From positions 3,348,001-3,412,000 of the forward strand of contig NZ_CP045393.1 of NCBI RefSeq assembly GCF_009363655.1: a DNA stretch of 64,000 bases, written 5' to 3'. Made by a program: the position numbers and the translations under genes. Below the pieces are notes generated by a model, which worked only from the letters and a program-made list of their open reading frames with translations, was not told the origin of the DNA and searched no databases. Source of the DNA: Roseovarius sp. THAF27. Lineage in GTDB: Bacteria > Pseudomonadota > Alphaproteobacteria > Rhodobacterales > Rhodobacteraceae. Below are positions 53,201 through 61,284 of this stretch, piece by piece. Numbering within the stretch: the stretch's first letter is position 1; each line of letters opens with the position of its first letter.

Positions 53201-54295
53201 TCAGTCTGATACGGGTTGGGGTTGGGGTGCCTTGCGGCTATCACGGGGCGCCGTTTGGCGATGGTTCGCCCCGTAATTCTGCTGCGGGTTCTCTTTGGCC
53301 CGGCCAGTGTCGGCGTCAAAGAGAACCCTGTGTTCATCGGGTATGCACAGCCCGATCTCGTCGCCCGGGCGCCAGTCAGCATGTCCTGGCAGGGATACGA
53401 TCAGGCCACGCGCCGCCGGGTGATCCACTACCACATGCGTCTGCGCGCCCAGAAATTCGACATCGCTTACGCGAGCTGTCAGGTCGCCCGCCTCGGGCCG
53501 AAGGGCCGTTATGTGTTCGGGGCGAATGCCAATGGTCGCGCCCGTACGTCCCATCACATCGCCTTGAATCATCGCCATCGGCGGATCACCAATGAACTCC
53601 GCGGCGAAGGTGCTGGCCGGATGCGCGTAGAGCGTGGCGGGACTGTCGGCCTGCTCGACCCGACCATCCCGCATCAGAACCACCGTATCGGACAGCGACA
53701 TCGCCTCGGTCTGGTCATGGGTGACGTAAATCACCGTGAGGCCCAGCTTGCGCTGCAAGACCTTGATTTCCCGGCGTACCGAATGGCGCAGCTTTGCATC
53801 CAGATTCGACAGCGGTTCATCCATCAGACACAGCGGATGCCCCGAGACGACGGCACGCGCCAGTGCCACGCGCTGGCGTTGCCCGCCAGACAGTTCGGCG
53901 GGCTTTCGCGACTCCAAGCCTTGGAGGCCGAGCATCTCGACGGCTTGGCTGAATTTCTTGGCCCGCTCCGGCTTGGAAACCTTGCGGACCTTCATCCCGA
54001 ACGAGATGTTTTCCCTGACGCTCAGATGCGGAAATAGGGCGTAGGACTGGAACACCATCGACAGCGCGCGCTGCGATGCCGGCAGGTTCGTGACATCACG
54101 CCCCGCAATGCTCACGGTCCCACTCTGCGGCTGTTCAAGCCCCGAGATCAGCCGCAAGAGCGTAGACTTGCCACATCCCGACGGGCCCAGCACAGCCACA
54201 AAGTCACCCTCTGGCACATTCAGCGTTACGCTCTCGACGCCACCGCGACCATCCCATTGGCGAGTCACGGCATCGAGACACACGAAACCGGTCAT
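53201..54295 (-). CDS. ugpC: UgpC-like ABC importer ATPase
   Basis: 364 residues. Walker A GPSGCGKST, signature LSGGQRQR, Walker B LCLMDEPLSNLD, switch His VTHDQTEAMS, and a C-terminal TOBE domain (IGIRPEHITALRPEAGDLTARVSDVEFLGAQTHVVVD). MalK/UgpC group. Overlaps the DeoR stop by 4 bp and precedes the binding-protein gene by 13 bp. Confidence 0.9.
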   Translation of the reverse strand: MTGFVCLDAVTRQWDGRGGVESVTLNVPEGDFVAVLGPSGCGKSTLLRLISGLEQPQSGTVSIAGRDVTNLPASQRALSMVFQSYALFPHLSVRENISFGMKVRKVSKPERAKKFSQAVEMLGLQGLESRKPAELSGGQRQRVALARAVVSGHPLCLMDEPLSNLDAKLRHSVRREIKVLQRKLGLTVIYVTHDQTEAMSLSDTVVLMRDGRVEQADSPATLYAHPASTFAAEFIGDPPMAMIQGDVMGRTGATIGIRPEHITALRPEAGDLTARVSDVEFLGAQTHVVVDHPAARGLIVSLPGHADWRPGDEIGLCIPDEHRVLFDADTGRAKENPQQNYGANHRQTAPRDSRKAPQPQPVSD

Positions 54296-55062
54296 TGCGC
54301 CGCTCCTGCGGCCTGCGCCAGCAGGATCCGGTCTTTCACAGTGTCGAGCACGTTGTCGAAGGATGGGTCTGGGCGGCGATCCAGCACGATCCTTTCCATG
54401 TCCGACAGATGCCCACCGACAGCCGCCGCGCGGCGTCCGAATTTGCTGCAGTCGGCCACAAGGATAGACACCCGGCTGTTCTCGCGAATTTGTTCTCGCG
54501 CCCGGACCTCGGGCTCATGGAAGTCCAGAAGGCAGCCATCGGTGTCAATCCCTCCCACCCCAAATATGCCGAAGTCGGCCCGGTAGTTTGCGAAAAGCTC
54601 GATGGATGCCTCGCCCAGAAAATCCCGGTCCGGAAGGCGCATCTCGCCGCCCGGCAGGATGATCCGATTGGCGGAGTTTTCCGAAAGCGCCATTGCGGCG
54701 TTGAGATTGTTGGTCACCACGGTCAGCGCATCTTTTTCGACTAAGGCCTGCGCCACGAGCGCCGGAGTTGTCCCGATCGATATGAAGACCGCGGCGCCGT
54801 CTGGCACCAGGTCGGCAACTGCTGCGGCAATGCGTTGCTTGGAGTCAAAGTTCAGGACAGAACGAGAGGCATAGGGTACGTTGGCGCTGCCATCCACGAA
54901 TTCCGCGCCACCGTGCAGACGCCGCAATTTGCTTTCTTCGCAAAGTGCATTGAGATCCCGACGCACGGTGTGACTGGACACGCCCAATTCGCGCGACAGC
55001 GCATCAACCATGACCCGCCCTTGTTGTTGTGCAATCTCAAGAATCGCAGATCGTCTGTCCAT
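54292..55062 (-). CDS. DeoR-family repressor of the Ugp-like operon
   Basis: 256 residues. The DeoR HTH is at the N-terminus (RRSAILEIAQQQGRVMVDALSRELGVSSHTVRRDLNALCEESKLRRLHGGA), followed by the sugar-phosphate-sensing DeoRC domain (DGAAVFISIGTTPALVAQAL ... NNLNAAMAL ... FGVGGIDTDGCLLDF ... ILVADCSKFGRRA). DeoR regulators of GlpR type respond to glycerol-3-phosphate or sugar phosphates, in line with the importer it precedes and overlaps. Confidence 0.92.
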   Translation of the reverse strand: MDRRSAILEIAQQQGRVMVDALSRELGVSSHTVRRDLNALCEESKLRRLHGGAEFVDGSANVPYASRSVLNFDSKQRIAAAVADLVPDGAAVFISIGTTPALVAQALVEKDALTVVTNNLNAAMALSENSANRIILPGGEMRLPDRDFLGEASIELFANYRADFGIFGVGGIDTDGCLLDFHEPEVRAREQIRENSRVSILVADCSKFGRRAAAVGGHLSDMERIVLDRRPDPSFDNVLDTVKDRILLAQAAGAAQ

Positions 55063-55077
55063 TCGCGCGCCCCCTCT

Positions 55078-55091
55078 TGCTCATATGAGCA
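55078..55091. promoter_or_regulatory. Perfect palindrome upstream of the DeoR gene
   Basis: TGCTCATATGAGCA, 15 bp before the start codon. Candidate autoregulatory operator for the DeoR repressor. Confidence 0.55.
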
Positions 55092-55098
55092 GTTGTCT

Positions 55099-55116
55099 GT
55101 GACAAGGCTATGAACA
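55099..55116 (-). promoter_or_regulatory. Two-unit Pho-box-like site upstream of deoR-ugp
   Basis: On the minus strand TGTTCAT (55116-55110) and TTGTCAC (55105-55099) are 11 bp apart, the spacing of PhoB half-sites, in the correct orientation for the operon. Confidence 0.45.
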
Positions 55117-55895
55117 CACATGGTGGCCAAGCGCGGACCTGCCTCGGAATGCAACGAGCTCTTTGGCAAGAACAACAACAACCCAAATCTCAACAGTTTG
55201 AAAAGACGACACAAAGACTAGCACCGGGGTGCGAATTACCCGCGTGCAAACAGGGGGCGGGAAGGACCCAAGCAGCAACCCGACAATTATCCGCCAAACT
55301 GCAGACGCTATCCGACGCTAAGTTGAAAACGGCTGCAAACCGATAGGGAAAAAAACTTCAGAAATCGCTTCGGCACACACGAAACCGGAAAATGCCACAG
55401 CCGTGCAAAACGATTATTGATCCGAATCATCTAAGCATTTGAATTAATTTAATTAAAATACATTCGCCTTCCTTCTTCGGGGAGGTTTGGTGGTCATCGA
55501 TTATTCATTTCGTTTGACTGTCGCGCTTGGAAAATTCCGCTCAATCCGGGAAAAAAATCTGCGAATTAGAGAACACGCGGGTCGGCGCAATCAGTGGTTT
55601 CAGCGATCGAACCCACCCCTCCCGGGTGTCGTTCAAGGCCTCTTTTTTTGTTCACCGTGAGCGGACCCAAACAATAGCTGATCGCAAAACCTTCTATGGC
55701 AATTTTTCAGATGGCGGCCTTTCGCTGCAAGAGCGTTCGATGTCTTATGTGCGGGACGGAGCTGCCACTCGATCAAAACTCCGGAGGTCCGGTTTGAGAC
55801 CGATTGCTGACCTGGGGACTATTTCTCGGATGTGCAAAAGTTCAGACATCGGTGCTGATGGTGTTAGACTTCGGTCGTTGGCCAAAAGCAGAGAA
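55117..55895. other. Long non-coding A+T-rich region
   Basis: About 780 bp with low GC, including an A+T-only run near 55436-55460 (GAATTAATTTAATTAAAAT). A 190-codon plus-strand frame (55527-56099) overlaps the next gene and has no recognisable family, so I do not call it. The region probably marks the left part of the acquired segment. Confidence 0.45.
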
Positions 55896-56330
55896 CTATC
55901 GGGGCAATCCAAGGGATTCATTGAGGCGTCGATCATCCAAAACTCCCCAATACTCCGAGATCTTGTCGTCTCGAATCCCGTAGATGCTGACAAGTTCCCA
56001 CTCCACTCGTTTACCCGTCGCCGCGACACCCATCCATGGCCCGAGGTGAGTCGCCGTGAAAGACTTATGTGCGACTACCTTGTCGCCCTCCGCCAATAGA
56101 TGGTTGATTGCGACCTCCAAGTCGGGGAACGCGCACAAGATTGAAGCCAGCCCTTCGGTAAGTTGCACCAATCCACCGTCAAATACTCCACCAGCTACCC
56201 GAGAATGATCGACAAAATCCTCTGCAAAGATTTCCCCAATCGTCGCCAACGAGTGTTGCTCCTGCACCTCTTTGACATAGCGCATGACCAAAGCCTTGTT
56301 CTTGTCATTCTTTGCATGACAGGCGCTCAT
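55896..56330 (-). CDS. SnoaL/NTF2-like ester-cyclase family protein
   Basis: 144 residues. KNKALVMRYVKEVQEQHSLATIGEIFAEDFVDHS, then FPDLEVAINHLLAEGDKVVAHKSFTATHLGPWMGVAATGKRVEWELVSIYGIRDDKISEYWGVLDDRRL, the SnoaL-like polyketide-cyclase pattern. GAAGAAG precedes the ATG at 56330. The function in this context is unknown. Stand-alone, in lower-GC DNA. Confidence 0.75.
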   Translation of the reverse strand: MSACHAKNDKNKALVMRYVKEVQEQHSLATIGEIFAEDFVDHSRVAGGVFDGGLVQLTEGLASILCAFPDLEVAINHLLAEGDKVVAHKSFTATHLGPWMGVAATGKRVEWELVSIYGIRDDKISEYWGVLDDRRLNESLGLPR

Positions 56331-56711
56331 CAATCTTCTTCATCCTGTCTGTATGCGACCAGCAAGACGATAGCGTTCAATGATCAGATGCTAAATTCAG
56401 ATAACCACAATGGGTCAGAGATATGAATGATGCAAGGTTGCTGGACGTCTGCTATATTTCAAATTGCCGCCGTTCGTTCCCGGTGCAGCAATCGTTTGAT
56501 TGGGCTCAATCCTGCCGTTAGCCGCGCTTTACTCGCAGGTCTGCAATGCAGCAGATGCGACCATTATCGTCGAGGCCGTAGCCAGAAATTGGATTTCTCT
56601 ATTCAATTTCCGTTTGTTGCAAAGAAAGGCTCCCTCTCCGGTCCCCGGGCAAAACGAATTCGTCTTTCCCCCTCCCCCCGATCACGCGAAGAAAATATGG
56701 CATCGATTGGT
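56331..56711. other. Intergenic region
   Basis: About 380 bp between two minus-strand genes. Plus-strand frames here are antisense or without start signals. No RNA gene or repeat seen. Confidence 0.4.
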
Positions 56712-57353
56712 TCAGAGCTTCGCGACTTCCACACCGAGTTCGCTGCTCGCGACGGCAACCGCTTCTTCGACACTCATCTTTCCGTTCAGGCACCGGGCCT
56801 CCAAGTCTTCCAACGTATCCCTAGGCAATTGCATCACCGCGACCCAGCCCTGCTCGCCCCCTCGGAACGCGTCGGCAAGTTTGTTCTGGAACTGCCCTTC
56901 TTCCACGCTTTTTCTCTCACAGCATGCGGACGTTCGAGCAACACCCTCAATCGGCACCTGCTCCTCGCTGGCCTCTATTTCTTTTTCTGTTTCTTTTTCT
57001 ATTTGGGCGGAACCCTTGTTCCTGTTTTTCGGAACCTCCGTTCCGGTTTTATGGAACACACGTTCCGTATTTAGACCCGGGATCAGATAGTCATTGGCTT
57101 TCTCACGCCCTCGATGAATAATCCTTTTTAAGTGGCCATTCTTCTCAAGGCGGGCGATGCACTTGCTCACGCCGCGATCGGTCATCGAAAGCTCTTCGGC
57201 GATCAATCCAATGGACGGAAAGCACTTGCCTGTCGTTAGATTGACGCGCCAGACAAGTCGCCCGAACACGAGGTTGTCGTGCGCAGTCAGACGTTCGTCG
57301 CGGGCTGCCTCGTTGATTTTCAGGAGCTTTTGATATGAAGATTTCTTATTCAT
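56712..57353 (-). CDS. Helix-turn-helix protein of the integrative element
   Basis: 213 residues. The N-terminal winged-helix (VFGRLVWRVNLTTGKCFPSIGLIAEELSMTDRGVSKCIARLEKNGHLKRIIHRGREKANDYLIP) is of the phage replication/regulator type. A charged linker (EKETEKEIEASEEQ) and an unassigned C-terminus follow. It overlaps the AlpA-like gene by 4 bp. Likely a replication-initiation or control protein of the island. Confidence 0.65.
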   Translation of the reverse strand: MNKKSSYQKLLKINEAARDERLTAHDNLVFGRLVWRVNLTTGKCFPSIGLIAEELSMTDRGVSKCIARLEKNGHLKRIIHRGREKANDYLIPGLNTERVFHKTGTEVPKNRNKGSAQIEKETEKEIEASEEQVPIEGVARTSACCERKSVEEGQFQNKLADAFRGGEQGWVAVMQLPRDTLEDLEARCLNGKMSVEEAVAVASSELGVEVAKL

Positions 57354-57568
57354 TGCACGGAACGATCTGCAGCAGTCTCGACCCGCTGCTCGAGGATCCA
57401 GCTTTCCAGGTCTTCCCGCCTGTAGCGGATCGATCGCCCAATCTTGATAAATGCCGGGCCTTCCCGCCGTGTCGCCGCAACCTCGAGATACCGTTTTCCG
57501 ATGCCGTATTCCTGCTCGACCTCTGAGCGGGTCAGCAGTTTCAGGTCAGACTGCTCTTTTTGTGACAT
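57350..57568 (-). CDS. AlpA/excisionase-like DNA-binding protein
   Basis: 72 residues: LLTRSEVEQEYGIGKRYLEVAATRREGPAFIKIGRSIRYRREDLESWILEQ, a MerR-like HTH of the AlpA/Xis kind. Such proteins act as excisionases or integrase activators in tRNA-integrated islands. Overlaps the following HTH gene by 4 bp. Confidence 0.8.
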   Translation of the reverse strand: MSQKEQSDLKLLTRSEVEQEYGIGKRYLEVAATRREGPAFIKIGRSIRYRREDLESWILEQRVETAADRSVQ

Positions 57569-57665
57569 CCCATACCTCCGGGTAACTTGCTGTTACCCCG
57601 AGATACACAGGCTCACATGCTGTCCGCATTTGATTGTATTTGAGATTTATTGAGCGAAATGCGCG

Positions 57666-58079
57666 CTACTCACGAGCTTCTTGGATTCTACTCATCAATC
57701 GGCGCTTTTTCGCATCGTAAGATGCACCGGGAATTTCATCGCCAAACCGGTCCAAGATATCCACGACAGCACCATGAACAGTCGCATCGCTATTCCGGTC
57801 CAACTCTTCGAGTATCTGGTCCACAAAGGGTTTATCTTTTGCCGTGTATCCGCCACGTCCTGCTGGGCGTCCAAGCTTTCTCGGTCTTGACCGGAACCAT
57901 TCGGTAGGCAGGTCACGGGTCAGCACAACCCAATCGTTTATGTAATTGACTGGATCGTATTCTTCCTCCTTCCAGCGATCAGGATGCAAAAGCCGCGCAC
58001 CGGGGAAAAGCTCTTCAACGATAAGCATGCGTCCCTCGCGCAAAGCAAGCAGGAGCGCGCGGTCGAGCTCTGCCGACAA
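57666..58079 (-). CDS. Hypothetical protein of the integrative element
   Basis: 137 residues from a TTG at 58079; an ATG at 58028 would give 120. Not recognised. It contains LFPGARLLHPDRWKEEEYDPVNYINDWVVLTRDLPTEWFRSRPRKLGRPAGRGGYTAKDKPFVDQILEELDRNSDATVHGAVVDILDRFGDEIPGASYDAKKRRLMSRI, with a basic, possibly nucleic-acid-binding middle. In the same run as the integrase. Confidence 0.55.
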   Translation of the reverse strand: MSAELDRALLLALREGRMLIVEELFPGARLLHPDRWKEEEYDPVNYINDWVVLTRDLPTEWFRSRPRKLGRPAGRGGYTAKDKPFVDQILEELDRNSDATVHGAVVDILDRFGDEIPGASYDAKKRRLMSRIQEARE

Positions 58080-58102
58080 GGCAAGGCAAGCCTGCCGAAA
58101 CG

Positions 58103-58636
58103 CTAACCACCGGGCCCGATTTCATAACATTGCCAATGGCCAAGCCATTGTGCGTCTTCTCGATCGGGCAACTCGATCAGGCCAAGAGTTTCCACTTCCT
58201 CTGCGGAAGGCTCATGATCCAAGCTAACCAGCTTCTTCCGAGCTAGACGGTCGCCCAACGCATCGCTGATCTGTCGAGAAAGGCCTGGAACAGGTCCCTC
58301 CGGACCCAAGAGCGCCTTCCTGAAAGCGACCTCACCCTTGGAGGAGCTGCGCGTCCACGAGATATGCTCACCTTCAAGAATCGTCTGCCGAACACCCGAT
58401 GGCAGCAGCTCGGGAGAAAAACGTTCCAGTGCTTCAGAAGTCATTGGCGGACCAACTCGGTCCAGTGAGGCAAGAGCCTTTTTCGCCTCATTCAGTATCA
58501 GCCATGGCGGTTCATGTTGGCGCGGATGAAGTGTTGCTTTTCCAGCCATGATGGTTTGGAGCGCTTCCAATTCAGGCAGTTCGCGCGGTCGCCCTGTTGC
58601 TGCTCCACGCTCGTCAAAAGGAAGCACTGAAATCAT
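58103..58636 (-). CDS. Hypothetical protein coupled to the integrase
   Basis: 177 residues, not recognised. Starts MISVLPFDERGAATGRPRELPELEALQ and has no membrane segment. The ATG overlaps the integrase stop by 4 bp, so the two are translationally coupled. Confidence 0.6.
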   Translation of the reverse strand: MISVLPFDERGAATGRPRELPELEALQTIMAGKATLHPRQHEPPWLILNEAKKALASLDRVGPPMTSEALERFSPELLPSGVRQTILEGEHISWTRSSSKGEVAFRKALLGPEGPVPGLSRQISDALGDRLARKKLVSLDHEPSAEEVETLGLIELPDREDAQWLGHWQCYEIGPGG

Positions 58637-59709
58637 GACGACGTGCGACGAGATAGTTCGGCGCAGACCGTTTGCATTGCAGGTCTCAGCGCATCCAGTG
58701 ATGGCTTCGCGTATCTCTGACCAGTGACTGACAGCGGCGTGTGGTTCAGAAGACGCCCCACGATCTCCTCGAGAAGTCCGGCTTCAACGGCGACCGTGCC
58801 AAATGTCCTGCGATGTGCATGCGGGCTCCATTGCAGACGCTTGGGAGCTGCGAGGCGCCCTTCCGGCCCTTTGGGCGAGGGAAACACCCAACGCCGATGC
58901 AGTCCGCGGAGCGGCGCGAGTATTTCGTGGTGCACCTGCAGAATCGGCAGGTCGAAACTTCTCCCGTTCTTCGTCATCGGGAGATGGATGCGGTCTTCGT
59001 GAACGTTTTTCCATTCCAGTGTGAAGGCCTCGGATTTGCGCAAACCTGTAAACAAGAGCAGTTCGAAGAATACCGCGTGGATCGGGTTCTGGAGATCGTC
59101 GATGACACGACGCCACGCCATCAGATCTTCGATGATGTCGCCGTCAGGTCGCTCCTCGAACCACTCGATAGCAGCGGTCGGACTTTCAGCCAGATCACTG
59201 GTACGTCTGGCATGGTTCCAAACGGTTCGAAAGTATTTCAACAGGTGGTTTGCTGCAGACGGCGTTCGCGCAAGCGAGGCGTGACGCTGAACAACCATGG
59301 ACTTTGAAATCTCGTCCAACGGCAGTCGCATCCAGTCCCGCAAGTGAAGGTCAAACTGCTGCCTGATGCCGATCTTGTGCGTTGCCGACCGAAGCCTAGG
59401 TCTCGAGAGGTAAGCTTCCATTGCCTCCTCCAACGTTGGCACTCCGATCTGTACATGCCGCCCTGCCCCACGCCCCATTTCCAGAGCAAAGCCCAGAGCC
59501 GTCTGCCGGGCCGCTTGCGCCGAGACCAGTGGATAGCGTCCGATCAATCGACGCTGTGTTTGGCCACCGACGTCCTTCTGGAAATACCAAGTCTTCGACT
59601 TCTTGCCGACAAAGAGCACCAAACCCTTTAGCTCGGCATCCCAATACTTTTCGGTGCCGCTTTTTGCAGGTGTGATCTTCTTCGCGAAGGTTTCAGTAAG
59701 CTTTGGCAT
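58633..59709 (-). CDS. int: Tyrosine site-specific recombinase (island integrase)
   Basis: 358 residues. An N-terminal Arm-binding DUF4102-like domain (AELKGLVLFVGKKSKTWYFQKDVGGQTQRRLIGRYPLVSAQAARQTA), a core-binding domain, then the catalytic domain with Arg in FTGLRKSEAFTL, H-x-x-R in SPHAHRRTFGT, His in LLNHTPLSV and nucleophile Tyr in GQRYAKP. All catalytic positions are kept. The gene starts about 124 bp from the tRNA-Gly junction at 59833, the normal place for an int gene next to its attachment site. Confidence 0.93.
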   Translation of the reverse strand: MPKLTETFAKKITPAKSGTEKYWDAELKGLVLFVGKKSKTWYFQKDVGGQTQRRLIGRYPLVSAQAARQTALGFALEMGRGAGRHVQIGVPTLEEAMEAYLSRPRLRSATHKIGIRQQFDLHLRDWMRLPLDEISKSMVVQRHASLARTPSAANHLLKYFRTVWNHARRTSDLAESPTAAIEWFEERPDGDIIEDLMAWRRVIDDLQNPIHAVFFELLLFTGLRKSEAFTLEWKNVHEDRIHLPMTKNGRSFDLPILQVHHEILAPLRGLHRRWVFPSPKGPEGRLAAPKRLQWSPHAHRRTFGTVAVEAGLLEEIVGRLLNHTPLSVTGQRYAKPSLDALRPAMQTVCAELSRRTSS

Positions 59710-59832
59710 TTTGTCTGTATTTTGTCGGTAACGGCGTGAAAGTCAGCGCAACAGCATGAAGCACCACGCGACAATTAATCAAACAAAATGAAATATATAG
59801 CAACCCCAAGAAACTCCGTGATACTCAGATCA
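59710..59832. other. Attachment-proximal non-coding segment
   Basis: 123 A+T-rich bases between the integrase start and the tRNA-Gly fragment, presumably holding the integrase promoter and arm-type integrase/excisionase sites. No clear repeats could be fixed by eye. Confidence 0.4.
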
Positions 59833-59874
59833 CTTGCTTGGAAGGCTGAGGTCTTACCATTACACAACGCCCGC
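59833..59874 (-). pseudogene. 5' half of a second tRNA-Gly gene at an integration junction
   Basis: The first 42 bases of a tRNA-Gly match the intact gene at 25102-25175 (acceptor GCGGGCG, D-arm, anticodon loop CTTCCAA), then similarity stops. The 5' anticodon stem is CTCAG while the 3' side is GCAAG, so the stem cannot pair and the gene is dead. The CTCAG arm is host, the GCAAG arm matches the other tRNA-Gly, as expected for recombination across the anticodon loop. Confidence 0.8.
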
Positions 59875-59887
59875 TCAACAGTTCAGA

Positions 59888-59916
59888 GGAGTATTTCATG
59901 CACTCGGCGGGGTCAA
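59888..59916 (-). promoter_or_regulatory. Orphan tRNA promoter
   Basis: TTGACC (59916-59911) and TACTCC (59893-59888) with 17-bp spacing, in the same position relative to the tRNA start as in the intact gene. It may now drive transcription into the island. Confidence 0.55.
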
Positions 59917-60027
59917 GTAGAACGTCCGTACACGGCCCTTAGCGGATGAGGTGGATGGCTCCTGCTCCACCGGCATCGAACGTGCCAAAGTGCAGTTGTC
60001 ATAGACTGCGAGCAAAGGAGCCACCCA

Positions 60028-61047
60028 ATGACAGTAAAGACTGTGGGCCTCGATTTGGCCAAGGACGTATTTCAAGTGCACGGCATTTCAGAGAATGGCC
60101 GGGTTATCTTCAACAAGGCAATCAAGCGCGCCAAGCTGTTGTCGTTCTCCGAGACGCTGGCGGCTTGCACGGTCGGCATGGAAGCGTGTGGTTCTTCGCA
60201 TCACTGGGGCCGGCAGCTGCGTAAGCTTGGCCATGATGTGAAGCTCATGCCCGCTGGCTACGTCAAACCGTATGTGAAGCGCGGGAAGAACGACGCTGTT
60301 GATGCGGAAGCGATCTGCGAAGCAGTTCGGCGCCCGACCATGCGCTTTGTCGAGATCAAAACGGAGGAACAGCAAGCCATTCTCTCTATTCATCGAACGC
60401 GAGACCTGGCTGTTCGGCAACGCACCCAGATGGCCAATATGATCCGTAGCCTTCTGCGCGAGTTTGGGCATATCTTGCCCATCGGGATCGAAGCGGTAAC
60501 GGCCTTTGCAAAGCGCCACCTTAACGGTGATCACCCGGACATGCCGGAGATCGCCAACAGCATGCTCGGCATCCAGTGTTATCAGTTCATCGGCCTGAAC
60601 GAGCGCATTGACGGCTATTCCAAGATGATCGAACAACACGCGCTACTCAATGCGGATGCGCGTAGGTTGATGCGCATGCCTGGGATCGGGCCGATCACCG
60701 CCTCGGCGATTGTCGCCACGATCGGTGACGCGCATCAGTTCCGAACAGGACGTGACCTGGCGGCGTGGTTGGGCTTAACCCCGCTCAACAAATCGAGTGG
60801 GGGTAAGGAGCGTCTCGGCAAGATCACTAAGAAAGGCGATCGCTACATTCGAAAGCTGCTGGTCGTCAGCATGACATCGCGCGCCGTCATGGCGAAGCGC
60901 TCACCCGAGAAAGTCGACCTATGGACCGCCAAGACTATCGCGGACAAGCCGTTCCGGCTGGCCACAACCGCGATGGCGAACAAGGCAGCCAGGATCATCT
61001 GGGCGATGCTCACGAAGAAACAGGAATATCGGCAGCCCGCGTTCTGA
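60028..61047 (+). CDS. IS110-family (IS1111 group) transposase
   Basis: 339 residues. The N-terminal DEDD RuvC-like domain has GLDLAKDVFQVHG, GMEACGSSHHWGRQL, and KNDAVDAEAICEAVRRP. The C-terminal transposase_20 domain has MPGIGPITASAIVATIGDAHQFRTGRDLAAWLGLTPLNKSSGGKERLGKITKKGDRYIRKLLV, with the conserved serine in NKSSGG. AAGGAG lies 7 bp before the ATG; its bases also form part of an inverted repeat (TGGCTCCT 59956-59963, AGGAGCCA 60016-60023). Appears intact. Confidence 0.95.
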   Translation: MTVKTVGLDLAKDVFQVHGISENGRVIFNKAIKRAKLLSFSETLAACTVGMEACGSSHHWGRQLRKLGHDVKLMPAGYVKPYVKRGKNDAVDAEAICEAVRRPTMRFVEIKTEEQQAILSIHRTRDLAVRQRTQMANMIRSLLREFGHILPIGIEAVTAFAKRHLNGDHPDMPEIANSMLGIQCYQFIGLNERIDGYSKMIEQHALLNADARRLMRMPGIGPITASAIVATIGDAHQFRTGRDLAAWLGLTPLNKSSGGKERLGKITKKGDRYIRKLLVVSMTSRAVMAKRSPEKVDLWTAKTIADKPFRLATTAMANKAARIIWAMLTKKQEYRQPAF

Positions 61048-61284
61048 GCGCGGCGACTGCTTACGCGATGCAAGACGTTGAAGTGATGATGCGGACTTAA
61101 GTCAACCAAGAGCAAGGACACTCCGGGAATGTCAGCGGCCATATTTTGAGGTCGATAAGCCGATTGGAACCTCGCTCGCGGAATTCATCAGGGCCAGTGG
61201 CGACAACGCCGCCACGCAAACAGGCCGGACAGACGACAGTACTGACGAACAAGACCGCAAAAGCCACAAGAAAACTCTTGCAAT
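61048..61284 (+). ncRNA. Probable seekRNA/bridge-RNA region of the IS
   Basis: Non-coding DNA between the transposase stop and the right inverted repeat. In IS1111-group elements the guide RNA that selects target and donor is encoded in this position. No coding frame is supported. The RNA boundaries and guide loops cannot be placed from sequence alone. Confidence 0.45.

Noticed and set aside
51367..53595. 742-codon plus-strand frame across the Ugp-like genes
   Set aside because: Antisense to three clearly recognised importer genes; no domain recognised.
55595..55625. A possible tRNA T-arm (ATCGAACCC) that could be the missing 3' half of the broken tRNA
   Set aside because: The flanking bases do not form a T-stem and no acceptor strand is nearby; taken as chance.
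55527..56099. 190-codon plus-strand frame
   Set aside because: Overlaps the SnoaL-like gene in antisense, has no recognisable family and no convincing ribosome-binding site.
25176..59832. The whole interval between the two tRNA-Gly copies as one 34.7-kb genomic island
   Set aside because: The two copies differ in anticodon stem and upstream flank in the way of paralogous genes, and most genes between have host-like composition. Only the right-hand segment next to the integrase is supported as an island.
59833..59874. A second functional tRNA-Gly
   Set aside because: Only the first 42 bases are tRNA-like, the anticodon stem does not pair and no T-arm or acceptor 3' strand follows.
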